Position numbers and translations under genes: made by a program
Source: Palsa-504 sp963835775
GTDB taxonomy: Bacteria > Actinomycetota > Actinomycetes > Streptosporangiales > Streptosporangiaceae
Assembly: GCA_963835775.1 (NCBI GenBank)
Contig: CAWIHB010000002.1
Span: forward strand, 190,713 to 254,712
Direction: 5' to 3'
DNA length: 64,000 nucleotides
Notes under the pieces: model-generated
The model's input: only the letters and a program-made list of their open reading frames with translations
Database searches by the model: none
Told to the model about the DNA's origin: nothing
Part shown: one piece after another, positions 31,838 to 40,175 of the stretch
Position numbering within the stretch: the stretch's first letter is position 1
Layout of the letters: each line of letters begins with the position of its first letter

Positions 31838-31993
31838 CCGGTCCGCGCCGGACAGGTCCTGGCGCCTGACCCGGATCATGGCCAGCGCGATGTCGGGGCC
31901 TTCGTCTCACCTATGAGCCTCGGCTACGGCGGGGTGAGCGGGCGTCATCCGATCGGCGTGATCTGCTTACATAGACTCCACCGCCGCCCAGGG

Positions 31994-32365
31994 TCAGCCT
32001 GGATCGTCCAGGCCGGCAGCCAGTTCCCGCGGCGCGCGCATCCGCCACGCGTCCGTGACCAGCTCGGTCAGCCGCTCGACGTCCACCTGCGCCAGGCGCA
32101 GCATGACCAGGGGCCAGCCGTCGTACCCGGGCGTGGTGAAGAAGACCTCTGGCTCACCCAGGAGCAGAGCCTGCTTCTCGGCCTCGTCACCCACGTACAG
32201 CACGGCGATGTCGGTCCTGATCACCCGTCGCTGGCCCGGCTTGCGCTCGGGGTAGGACCAGACGAACCCCTTGCCGCCGACCCGGAAGTCGAAGCCTTCG
32301 CTGTCGATCTCCTCCACATGCGGCAGGGCCAGCGCAAGACGGCGGACGTCCTCGGCGTCAGCCAC
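31994..32365 (-). CDS. MmcQ/YjbR-family protein
   Basis: From GTG 32365 (GAGGAGGG eight bases upstream) the 123-residue protein reads ADAEDVRRLALALPHVEEID, then GFDFRVGGKGFVWSYPERKP, EVFFTTPGYDGWPLVMLRLA and LTELVTDAWRMRAPRELAAG. This is the CyaY-like MmcQ/YjbR fold, a putative DNA-binding protein of unknown role. A second member of the family is encoded at 48005. The upstream frame to 32539 overlaps the divergent TPR gene's start and is unlikely. Confidence 0.88.
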   Translation of the reverse strand: MADAEDVRRLALALPHVEEIDSEGFDFRVGGKGFVWSYPERKPGQRRVIRTDIAVLYVGDEAEKQALLLGEPEVFFTTPGYDGWPLVMLRLAQVDVERLTELVTDAWRMRAPRELAAGLDDPG

Positions 32366-32537
32366 GAATCCCTCCTCGCCGCCGTCTGCGGATGTGCCCC
32401 GATCATAGGACCGGGCCGTCGGTTCGGTGAGCCGAGCGTCGGTGAGCGGTGCGTAGGTGTCATCCTTGGGTGGTGACCAGGCAGATCGGCCGGTTTCCGG
32501 CCTCGACGGTGGTAACCGGCGCGAATAGATTTGGTCC

Positions 32538-34559
32538 ATGACGAGTGAGGCCGGTCACGTCTCGTCCCCCCGGCTCGAACTCGTTACCGATCCGGCCGAC
32601 GAGCTTACGGTCACGCTCGCGGACGGGGCCCGTGCGCAGTACGTGGACGGCGATCTGGGCGCCAGCCGCCGGCACTTCGAGCAGGCCTTTCAGCTGGCCG
32701 AGCGGGCCGGCGACGTCCGGGCCATGGCCCTGGCCGCCCTGGGCCTGGCCGGGCTGTGGGTATCCGAGCGCCGCACCACGACCGGCGCGGTGCTGCTCGA
32801 GGCGCGGCTCGAGCACGTCCTTTCGCTGCTCGACCCGCACTCCAGCCTCGCGCTTCGCGTCCGGACCAGGCTGGCGGGAGAGGCCGACTACCTGCACGGC
32901 ACGAGCGAGGCCATCATGGCCGCGCTGGAGATGGCCCGGGCCGCCGGGGATCCGGAGCTGCTGGCCGAGGCGCTGAGCCTGGCCCACCACTGCCTGCTCG
33001 GCCCTGAGCACGTCGAACAGCGCCGGGACCTGGCTGTCGAGCTGATCAAGGCGAGCTTCCGCACCAGCCGCCGCAGCGACCTGCTGATGGGCCTGCTCTG
33101 GCGGACGGTCGACTCCTATGCCCAGGGTGACCCGCACGCCGGACGGCACCTGGGCGAGCTGCGCGACCATCTCGACCAGCAGGACCACCTGGCGGTCGCG
33201 TTCGTGGTCAGCGCCATTGACGTGATGCTGGCCATCCGCGCAGGCCAGTTCGGTGCGGCGGAAGCCCTGGCCCGCAGCTGCGCCGCGCATGGCGCGGCCG
33301 CGGGCGACATCGACCACGCGTGGTGGTCCGGCGCCCAGCTGGTGACCATCCGCTGGTATCAGGGCCGTCTCGGGGAACTGCTGCCCGCGCTGCAGGACCA
33401 AGCGAACTCCCCGGACCTCAGCGCCGTGGACAACTCCGCCGTCGCGGCGCTGGCCGTCGCCGCGGCGCTCAGCGGCGACCTGCAGACGGCCTCGAGTTCG
33501 CTCGGTGCCCTGTGCGGTGCTGACCTGGCCCGGCTGCCGCGGTCGAGCAGCTGGCTGGTGACCATGGACGGCGTCGTGGAGGCCGCCTACCTGCTGGGTC
33601 AGGCGGGCGTGGCCGAGCAAGCCTATGAACTGCTCCGGCCCTATGCCGGACTGCCGATGGTCGGCAGCCTCGGCGTGACCTGCTTCGGGTCGGCCCATCA
33701 TGCTCTCGGGGTCGCCTCGCTGACCTCGCGGCGCCTGGACCGGGCCATCGATCATCTGACCGCGGCCGTCCGGCACAACCTCGCGCTGGCCCACTGGCCG
33801 GCGGTGGTGGCCTCCAGGCAGCGGCTCGCGCAGGCCTACCAGCTGCGCGGGCAGCCGGGCGACGCCGAGATGGCGCGCGGTCAGCTGGAGATGGCGGCGA
33901 GCGAGGCGGCAGCGCTGGGCATCCCCGTCCCGCACGGCCCAGCGGACAGCACAGCAAAAGGTCAAGAGCTAGAGGCACCGAACGGTCCAGGGCGCACCGC
34001 CACGGTCACCATGGCCCGCAGCCCGGCGGACGGTTCGACCGCGGAGTGCCGCCGGATAGGCCGGAAATGGCGGCTCACCTGGCAGGACCGGGACCTCCTG
34101 GTGGAGGACAGCATCGGCATGGCCCACCTGTCCGTGCTGATCGCCAACCCGCGCCAGGAGATCCCAGCCGCCGACCTGGCCGCCGGGCTCGCCGCGCTCA
34201 GGTCCGGGGGCGACGGCGTCTCGGCCCAGCCGGTCCTGGACGACGCGGCGATCAGTGAGTACCGCAACCGCCTGAAGCGCCTGGACGCCGAGCTTGACCG
34301 CCTGGAGCCAGACGCCGACCAGGACCGGGACGTCGCCGCCCGGGCCGAACGAGACTGGCTCATCGCCCAGCTCGCCGGGGCCGCAGGCTTCGGCGGGCGC
34401 ATCCGGTCCTTCCCCGATCAGGGCGAACGCGCCCGGGTCGCGGTGGGCAAGGCGATCCGCCGGGCCCTGGCCCGGATCACCGAGGCCGACGAGACGCTGG
34501 GCGGTCATCTGCGCCAGACGGTGCACACCGGCGTCCGCTGCTCCTACTGGCCCGGCTGA
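32538..34559 (+). CDS. TPR-rich protein with AAA-regulator-type C-terminal domain
   Basis: A 673-residue protein. Residues about 20-460 are helical tetratricopeptide-like repeats (ARAQYVDGDLGASRRHFEQA, then LAERAGDVRAMALAALGLAG and further). The C-terminal 200 residues contain CRRIGRKWRLTWQDRDLLVE, then GMAHLSVLIANPRQEIPAAD and VLDDAAISEYRNRLKRLDAE. They end RARVAVGKAIRRALARITEA followed by LGGHLRQTVHTGVRCSYWPG. That block is the tail normally found at the end of large actinobacterial ATPase/adenylate-cyclase-type regulators. Here it stands without the ATPase. It may be a signalling scaffold. Confidence 0.75.
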   Translation: MTSEAGHVSSPRLELVTDPADELTVTLADGARAQYVDGDLGASRRHFEQAFQLAERAGDVRAMALAALGLAGLWVSERRTTTGAVLLEARLEHVLSLLDPHSSLALRVRTRLAGEADYLHGTSEAIMAALEMARAAGDPELLAEALSLAHHCLLGPEHVEQRRDLAVELIKASFRTSRRSDLLMGLLWRTVDSYAQGDPHAGRHLGELRDHLDQQDHLAVAFVVSAIDVMLAIRAGQFGAAEALARSCAAHGAAAGDIDHAWWSGAQLVTIRWYQGRLGELLPALQDQANSPDLSAVDNSAVAALAVAAALSGDLQTASSSLGALCGADLARLPRSSSWLVTMDGVVEAAYLLGQAGVAEQAYELLRPYAGLPMVGSLGVTCFGSAHHALGVASLTSRRLDRAIDHLTAAVRHNLALAHWPAVVASRQRLAQAYQLRGQPGDAEMARGQLEMAASEAAALGIPVPHGPADSTAKGQELEAPNGPGRTATVTMARSPADGSTAECRRIGRKWRLTWQDRDLLVEDSIGMAHLSVLIANPRQEIPAADLAAGLAALRSGGDGVSAQPVLDDAAISEYRNRLKRLDAELDRLEPDADQDRDVAARAERDWLIAQLAGAAGFGGRIRSFPDQGERARVAVGKAIRRALARITEADETLGGHLRQTVHTGVRCSYWPG

Positions 34560-34635
34560 GCACCCCTCAGATCCGTACACTGCCCAGATCGTGGAAGCAC
34601 TCCTGCGCGAATAAGATTCGGGGCGGGAGGGGTCA

Positions 34636-35306
34636 ATGACAAGCCAAGCCATTGCTAGGGATACGGCTGCCGGCGGGCTGAGTCCCGAGCTGCGCGACCG
34701 GTTGCTGTATTACGCCTGGCGCGCGCCGTCGCCGCACAACGCCCAGGGCTGGCGCATCGAAGCCGACGGCCACGTCTTCCGCGTCTCGCGCGACCCGGCC
34801 CGTCAGGTGCTGCGGGACTTCGATCCCGAGGGCCGGGAAAGCGACCTGGCCTGGTCATCTCCGGGCTCGACCTGGGCGGCACCCAGGTCGTGTACGGCTT
34901 CGACTACCGCGACGGCCGCACCCGCCCGCTGAACGGGCGCCTGGACCAGGTGCCCGACGGCATCGAGGCGCTGGAGTTCCTGTCCCGCCTGGTCGTCCCG
35001 CTGGACGTGCCGCGCGAACTGCTCGCCTACACCGAGGCCATGATCCGCGGCCAGGCCGGCTCGCCGCCGCAGCTGGCGCCCACGGCGGATCAGTTCGGCG
35101 TGCTGGCCACCTGGATGATCCTCGATTTCGCGGCCGGACGGCCGGTGCGCAAACGGATCAAGGTGGCCATTCCCGACCTGGTCATGCCGCGCCGCCGCCG
35201 CCTCGCCAACGAGACCGCGCGCCTGGCCGAACTGGCCCGGGTCAAGATCCTGCTGGAAACGACCCGCCGCCGCAAGACACACGGCTCAACGGGAGACAGC
35301 TCATGA
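34636..35306 (+). pseudogene. Nitroreductase-like (FMN) gene, frameshifted
   Basis: The first frame reads LSPELRDRLLYYAWRAPSPH, then NAQGWRIEADGHVFRVSRDP, typical of the start of Acg-like nitroreductases. At about 34850 it changes frame and continues LVISGLDLGGTQVVYGFDYR, then EALEFLSRLVVPLDVPREL and ARLAELARVKILLETTRRRK, ending at 35306. The middle of the flavin-binding domain appears shortened. The stop overlaps the ATG of the next gene (ATGA), so the two were an operon. It could be a sequencing error, but loss of sequence at the junction looks likely. Confidence 0.65.
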
Positions 35307-36502
35307 GCCGGGTCGTCACGCCGCTGCCGGAGATGCGCGCCGCCGCGCCGGACCTGATCGGCGCGCTCGAGCCGGTCTACATCGCCGAGACCGAGGCCGA
35401 ACGCGAGGCGGTGTTCTCGTTCCGGTACTCGGTGTACGGTGCCGAGCTGGGCCGCAAGCTCGGCCACGCCGACCACGGGCGCGAGCGGGTCCACGACGAA
35501 GAAGACGACCAGCCGTACACCACGCTGCTCTACACCGACGACGGCGCCGGCCAGCTGACCGGCACGATCCGCATCCGGCGGTGGGAGCCGGGGCAGGTCC
35601 CGGCGAAGGACTGGGAGACGTTCTCCATGGAACGCTTCGCGGGCCTGCGCGGCATGTGCACGGCCGAGATCGGGCGGCTGATGATCGAGCCCGGGCACCG
35701 CGGGCAGCTCGGCCTGGTCTCAATGGCGTGCGCGGTGTACCAGCTGTACGCCGGGGAGCTGGCCGCCGACATTGGCTTCATCAACTGCGCCACCGGCCTG
35801 GTCCGGCACTACCGGCTGCTCGGCTTCCGCACCTACGCGGGCCGGATGGTGCCGACCGTGGACGGCATCGAGGTGCCGCTGGTGCTGATCCCCAGCGAGC
35901 ACCTCACCGACGTGCCCATCGAAGACCTGCCGCGGCGTTTCTACTGCGTCTCGGCCAACCTGACCCGGGCCGAGGAGGTCGTGCACGAACGCGGGCCGCT
36001 GTGGTCCGCGGTGCGCGCCAGCCTGGCCCTGCCCGGCATCTTCCCGCCGGTCTACTCGGGCGGGGACCTGCTCATCGACGGCGCCGCGATCAACAACGTG
36101 CCGGTGGACGTCATGCGGGCCCGGGTCGGCAGCGGCACCATCATCGCCGTCGACGTATCCCCCGAGGTGGAACCGCTCACCACCGCGCCGTTCGCGCCCG
36201 GCCTGTCCGGCTGGCGCGTGCTCGGCCGCCGCCTCAACCCCTTTGCCGCGCCGCAGCCGGTCCCGGGCATCGCCGACATCCTGAGCCGGTCGACCGGGCT
36301 GTCCCAGGTTCGCCACCGGCGCGCGCTCGAAGATCGCGTCGACCTGCTGCTCCGGCCGCCGGTGGCCGGGTTCGGCGTGCTGGACTTCAAGGGCGGGACC
36401 GCCCTGTTCGAGACCGGCTACCAGTACGCGGTCGAGGAACTGGCCAAGTCCGGGCTGGCCGAGCGGTTCTGTTTCGATCCGGCCCGCGACCGCCCCTCCT
36501 GA
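35303..36502 (+). CDS. Chimeric protein: GNAT-type acyltransferase fused to patatin C-terminal half
   Basis: A 399-residue protein. Residues about 25-205 resemble long-chain N-acyltransferases of the GNAT/FeeM kind: VYIAETEAEREAVFSFRYSV, TAEIGRLMIEPGHRGQLGLV and FINCATGLVRHYRLLGFRTY. From about residue 207 it becomes the C-terminal half of an NTE-type patatin: IEDLPRRFYCVSANLTRAEE, then GPLWSAVRASLALPGIFPPV and LLIDGAAINNVPVDVMRARV. The patatin part keeps the DGA aspartate but lacks the N-terminal GxSxG serine. The fusion is in frame and looks like the product of a deletion between two neighbouring genes. Confidence 0.75.
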   Translation: MSRVVTPLPEMRAAAPDLIGALEPVYIAETEAEREAVFSFRYSVYGAELGRKLGHADHGRERVHDEEDDQPYTTLLYTDDGAGQLTGTIRIRRWEPGQVPAKDWETFSMERFAGLRGMCTAEIGRLMIEPGHRGQLGLVSMACAVYQLYAGELAADIGFINCATGLVRHYRLLGFRTYAGRMVPTVDGIEVPLVLIPSEHLTDVPIEDLPRRFYCVSANLTRAEEVVHERGPLWSAVRASLALPGIFPPVYSGGDLLIDGAAINNVPVDVMRARVGSGTIIAVDVSPEVEPLTTAPFAPGLSGWRVLGRRLNPFAAPQPVPGIADILSRSTGLSQVRHRRALEDRVDLLLRPPVAGFGVLDFKGGTALFETGYQYAVEELAKSGLAERFCFDPARDRPS

Positions 36503-36733
36503 CGCCCGAGGTCCCCGCATGGAACGGGATGGCACGCGATGGACCGCCCCTGGCATGTGAACCGATGGCGGCACCGGCCGCCTCGCTCCTTGCCCATGGA
36601 GGATGCACCGCCGGTTCTACAAGGACCTCGACGCCGCCGACGCCGCCCTGACCGCCGTCTGACCCCGCCGCGCGGTCCGGCCGTCGCCCGTCGGGTTGAA
36701 TAGGACGATCATCGCCGACCCGCGGAAGTTCCC

Positions 36734-38395
36734 ATGACCACAGCACGTGACCTAGCCGACCGTTTCCATCAGCGCTGGCTCGAGCAGAACCCCTTCGCGG
36801 CCAGCATGTACGGCATTCCGGGCTACGACGATCTGGTCCCGGACGAGAGCGAGGAGGGCGGGCAGGCCTGGCGGGCCGAGGTCGAGCAGTTCCTCCGCGA
36901 CGTCGGCACCATCGCCGGCGAGCCGCTCACACCCGCCGATGCCGTCACGCTCGACTGCACCAGGGAAGCCGCCGTCCAGGAGCTCGAGCAGCTCCAGCTC
37001 GCCCAGGCGGAGCACACGGTCACCGCGATGCAGTACTCGGGCCCGGCCACCTTCATGGCGCTGGCGGCCCGGACGGTCCTGGTCGACACGGTGGCCGCCG
37101 AGGCCTACCTGACCCGGCTGCGCCGCAGCGGCGCGTGGCTCGATCAGATCGGCGAGCGGCTGCGGGCCGGAGCCGCCAAGGGACGGCTCCCGGTCGCCCC
37201 GCTCGTCGAGCAGGCCATCGCCTGGGCCGAGGAAGTGCTGGCCGCACCCGTACCCGAGCCGGTGCTGGCCCCCGTCCCGCCCCCGGGCTGGGACCGGACC
37301 GCGGACTGGGAGCAGGAATGCCGGGCGGCCGCCGCCGAGGTGGTCAAGCCGGCCCTGGCCCGGTGGCTGGCCATCGTCAGGGACCTGCTTCCCCGGTCCC
37401 GGCCATCCGGCCGCGCCGGGCTGGTCTACCTGCCCGGCGGTGCCGAGGATTACGCCCGCGCGGTGCGGATCTATACCACCCTGCCGCTGCAGCCCGAAGA
37501 ACTGCACCAGACCGGCCTGGACCACATCGCCGCGCTGGAGGCGCGCGCCGTCGAGCTCGGCGCCGGGCTGGGGCTGTCCGGTCTGGACGCGGTACTCGAC
37601 GCGCTGCGGGACTCGGCCGGGAAGCTGCCGCCCGAGGAGGCCATCCGCGAGGCCGCGGTGGCGGTCAACCGGGCCGAGGCCCGGGCCGGGGACGTCTTCC
37701 CGAAGCCCCTGCCGCCGCCGTGCAACGTGACGCCCATGCCGGAGGTCGTGGCCATCAGCGGTGCCGCGCCGCACTACACCCCGCCGCGCCTGGACGGCGG
37801 CCGGCCAGGAACATTCTGGTTCAACACCGAACGGCCCACCGCAGGCACCGGATGGGACATCGAGGTGGTCGCCTTCCACGAAGCCGTACCAGGACATCAC
37901 CTGCAGCTTTCCCGCCTTCAGCTGCTCACCGACCTGCCCGCGCTGCAGCGCCAGCGCAGCCTCCCGGTGTTCTCGGAGGGATGGGGCCTGTACGCCGAGC
38001 AGCTGGCCGAGGAAACCGGCCTGTACGCCGACGAACGCGGCCTGCTCGGCTCGATCAGCACCTCGCTGATGCGGGCCGCCCGGCTGGTGGTGGACACCGG
38101 CATCCACCACTTCGGGTGGAGCCGGGAGCAGGCCCTGGAGTTCATCGTGGAACACGTCCCGATGCCGCGGGAGTTCCTGGCCAACGAGATCGACAGGTAC
38201 ATCGTGATGCCGGGGCAGGCGCTGGCCTACCTCACCGGCAAGCTCGAGATCCTCCGGCTCCGCGAGGCGGCCCGTGACCGCCTCGGCCCGGCCTTCTCGC
38301 TGCCTGACTTCCATGCCGCCGTCCTGGACCACGGCTCGCTCCCGATGCCGACCCTGGACCGCAGCATCGCCGGCTGGCTGGATCGGGCCGGCTGA
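36734..38395 (+). CDS. DUF885-family metallopeptidase-like protein
   Basis: A 553-residue soluble protein of the DUF885 family. It has the zinc-binding HExxGH-type motif in VVAFHEAVPGHHLQ and the downstream Glu in FSEGWGLYAEQLAEE, which together match M32/gluzincin-like peptidases. Other family blocks are PPCNVTPMPEVVAISGAAPH and FANEIDRY-like FLANEIDRYIVMPGQALAYL. Substrate unknown; peptides are assumed. No signal peptide is seen, so it is cytoplasmic. A 1091-residue antisense frame covering this gene and the next is a shadow. Confidence 0.9.
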   Translation: MTTARDLADRFHQRWLEQNPFAASMYGIPGYDDLVPDESEEGGQAWRAEVEQFLRDVGTIAGEPLTPADAVTLDCTREAAVQELEQLQLAQAEHTVTAMQYSGPATFMALAARTVLVDTVAAEAYLTRLRRSGAWLDQIGERLRAGAAKGRLPVAPLVEQAIAWAEEVLAAPVPEPVLAPVPPPGWDRTADWEQECRAAAAEVVKPALARWLAIVRDLLPRSRPSGRAGLVYLPGGAEDYARAVRIYTTLPLQPEELHQTGLDHIAALEARAVELGAGLGLSGLDAVLDALRDSAGKLPPEEAIREAAVAVNRAEARAGDVFPKPLPPPCNVTPMPEVVAISGAAPHYTPPRLDGGRPGTFWFNTERPTAGTGWDIEVVAFHEAVPGHHLQLSRLQLLTDLPALQRQRSLPVFSEGWGLYAEQLAEETGLYADERGLLGSISTSLMRAARLVVDTGIHHFGWSREQALEFIVEHVPMPREFLANEIDRYIVMPGQALAYLTGKLEILRLREAARDRLGPAFSLPDFHAAVLDHGSLPMPTLDRSIAGWLDRAG

Positions 38396-38471
38396 CCGCG
38401 GCCTGCTCCCACGTCCCGGACCCACATCGCCGGCGGGTAACCCACGGTCCGCGCCTCCCTGACTGCCGCCT

Positions 38472-38740
38472 TCAGCCGGGCCCGGGCCGGCCAGCAGGCC
38501 GGCCAGCACGTGCGGATCGCCGCCGGCCACGTCGACTATCTTGGTCCGGCTCGATGCGCCCGTCACCAGCGTGACCGCATCGCGGCGGACGCCGAACGCC
38601 GCCGCGACCGCCGCCAGCGCGGCCCGCGTGGCCTGGCCGTCCACCGCGCGGGCGCTGACCCGTACGACGAGCGCGCCGGCCTGCTCGCCGCCCACCCCGG
38701 GACGTGCCGCGCCAGGCCGGACCCGGATCGTGATCCGCAT
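38472..38740 (-). CDS. DUF167 (YggU-like) protein, 3' end abnormal
   Basis: From ATG 38740 the frame encodes a typical DUF167 protein: RITIRVRPGAARPGVGGEQA, then LVVRVSARAVDGQATRAALA and VTLVTGASSRTKIVDVAGG, ending about LAGLLAG. The family is usually 75-100 residues. In this frame no stop follows for roughly 600 more codons, which run antisense to the DUF885 gene. Moving by one base after LLAG would give a TGA at 38472-38474, the end used here. A single-base indel (real or sequencing) near 38500 is the simplest explanation. Function of the family is not established. Confidence 0.65.
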
Positions 38741-38803
38741 AGGCCTAGTGTGGCGGTCACCGCGAGTGCGCGATACTGAGGGCGGCTGGAGGGAGGGCGC
38801 CAG

Positions 38804-40054
38804 ATGACCGCCGCTAAGAGCCAGGTGCCGACCGACGCAGGCGAGCCGGCCCTGACCGTGTACGGGGCTCCCTGGTGCCCGCACTGCAAGCGGGTCAAGA
38901 AGTTCCTGGCCGCCCACCGGGTCCGGTACGTCAACATCGACATCGACACCGACCCTGACGCCATCGAGCGGCTCAAGCAACTGCAGAACGGCGGCCAGAT
39001 CATCCCCACCGTGGTCTACGCCGACGGCACTCACGAGGTGAACCCGAGCGACGAGGCGCTGGCCCGCCGGATCGGCCTCACCGTCGAGGCGGTCCGGTCC
39101 GCCTACGACCTGGTCATCGTGGGCGGCGGTCCGGCTGGGCTGGCCGCCGCCATCTACGCCGCCCGCGAGGGCATCGACGCCGTGGTCGTGGAGGCCAGCG
39201 CGCTCGGCGGCCAGGCCGGGATCAGCGACCGGATCGACAACTACCCCGGATTTCCCGAGGGCATCTCCGGCGGGGAACTGACCGACAGGTTCGTGGCCCA
39301 GGCCCGCCGCTACGGGGTGGAACTCCTGTCGGCGGTATCGGTCAGCGCCATCAAGCGCGACGGCGAGGACCTGGTGACCAAGCTCGCCTCCGGCCAGAAG
39401 CTCGTCTCGCACGCCGTGATCGTCGCCACCGGGTCGACCTACCGGCGCCTCGGCGTCCCCGGCGAGGATGACCTCATCGGCGCCGGCGTCCACTTCTGCG
39501 CCACCTGCGACGGCCCCTTCTACAAGGGGGCAGACGAGATCGTGGTCATCGGCGGCGGCAACTCCGCGCTGGAGGAGGGGCTGCACCTGTCCGAGTTCGC
39601 CAAGAAGGTCCGGGTGCTGACCCGTAACGGCCTGACCGCCTCGCCCGTCTTGCAGGAGCGGGTCAAGTCCGACCCGCAGTTCGGCATCCACACCGGCATG
39701 GACATCGTGGCGCTCGAGGGCGGCCAGGACGGCCGGTTCGCCGCCGTCGTGGCCAAGGACCGCGGCAGCGGCGAGAGCCACAGGTTCCCGGCCGCGGCGG
39801 CCTTCGTGTTCGTCGGCCTGACGCCCAACAACTCCTTCCTCGATGACTCCGTGAAGCGCGACGCCGCAGGCTTCCTGGTGACCAGCCCGACCATGGAGAC
39901 GTCCATGGCGGGCGTCTTCGCCGCCGGCGACGTTCGCTCCGGGTCGACCAAACAGCTCGGCTCGGCGGTCGGCGACGGCATCGCCGCCCTGCTCATGACC
40001 CGGCGGTACCTGGAAATCCATCACCACAAGGCGGTAGCCCTGGTCGATGCCTGA
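38804..40054 (+). CDS. Glutaredoxin-thioredoxin reductase fusion
   Basis: A 416-residue fusion. Residues about 15-95 are a glutaredoxin-like domain with redox motif APWCPHCKRV and cis-Pro in GGQIIPTVVYADG. From about 103 a low-molecular-weight thioredoxin reductase follows: FAD motif DLVIVGGGPAGLAAAIYAAR, redox centre CATC in VHFCATCDGPFYKG, NAD(P) motif VVIGGGNSALEEG and closing FAAGDVRSGSTKQLGSAVGD. The enzyme should pass electrons from NAD(P)H through FAD and the CATC pair to its own glutaredoxin domain. It stands alone just upstream of the paa promoter. Confidence 0.92.
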   Translation: MTAAKSQVPTDAGEPALTVYGAPWCPHCKRVKKFLAAHRVRYVNIDIDTDPDAIERLKQLQNGGQIIPTVVYADGTHEVNPSDEALARRIGLTVEAVRSAYDLVIVGGGPAGLAAAIYAAREGIDAVVVEASALGGQAGISDRIDNYPGFPEGISGGELTDRFVAQARRYGVELLSAVSVSAIKRDGEDLVTKLASGQKLVSHAVIVATGSTYRRLGVPGEDDLIGAGVHFCATCDGPFYKGADEIVVIGGGNSALEEGLHLSEFAKKVRVLTRNGLTASPVLQERVKSDPQFGIHTGMDIVALEGGQDGRFAAVVAKDRGSGESHRFPAAAAFVFVGLTPNNSFLDDSVKRDAAGFLVTSPTMETSMAGVFAAGDVRSGSTKQLGSAVGDGIAALLMTRRYLEIHHHKAVALVDA

Positions 40055-40121
40055 CGCCAGCGCCGCAGCTCGCGTGATCGCCCGCCATCGCCCTCACCCC
40101 CGAACCAGAGGAGCTTATTTA

Positions 40122-40151
40122 TTGACCGAACGTTCGGTAATGTAGTAGCCT
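40122..40151 (+). promoter_or_regulatory. paa promoter with PaaR-type operator
   Basis: TTGACC (40122) and TAGCCT (40146) are 18 bp apart. The perfect palindrome ACCGAACGTTCGGT at 40125-40138 overlaps the -35 and spacer, so a bound repressor would block polymerase. A close relative of the site lies before the TetR gene at about 45085-45103. Confidence 0.82.
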
Positions 40152-40175
40152 GTGAAGTAAGAGATCGGAGGCGGC

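Noticed and set aside
36503..36733. Short stretch encoding HRRFYKDLDAADAALTAV followed by a stop
   Set aside because: It looks like a protein C-terminus, but it is too short to assign to any family and has no upstream continuation.
36752..40027. A 1091-residue minus-strand frame
   Set aside because: It runs antisense to the DUF885 and glutaredoxin-thioredoxin reductase genes, which have clear motifs. Only the short DUF167 part is supported by homology.
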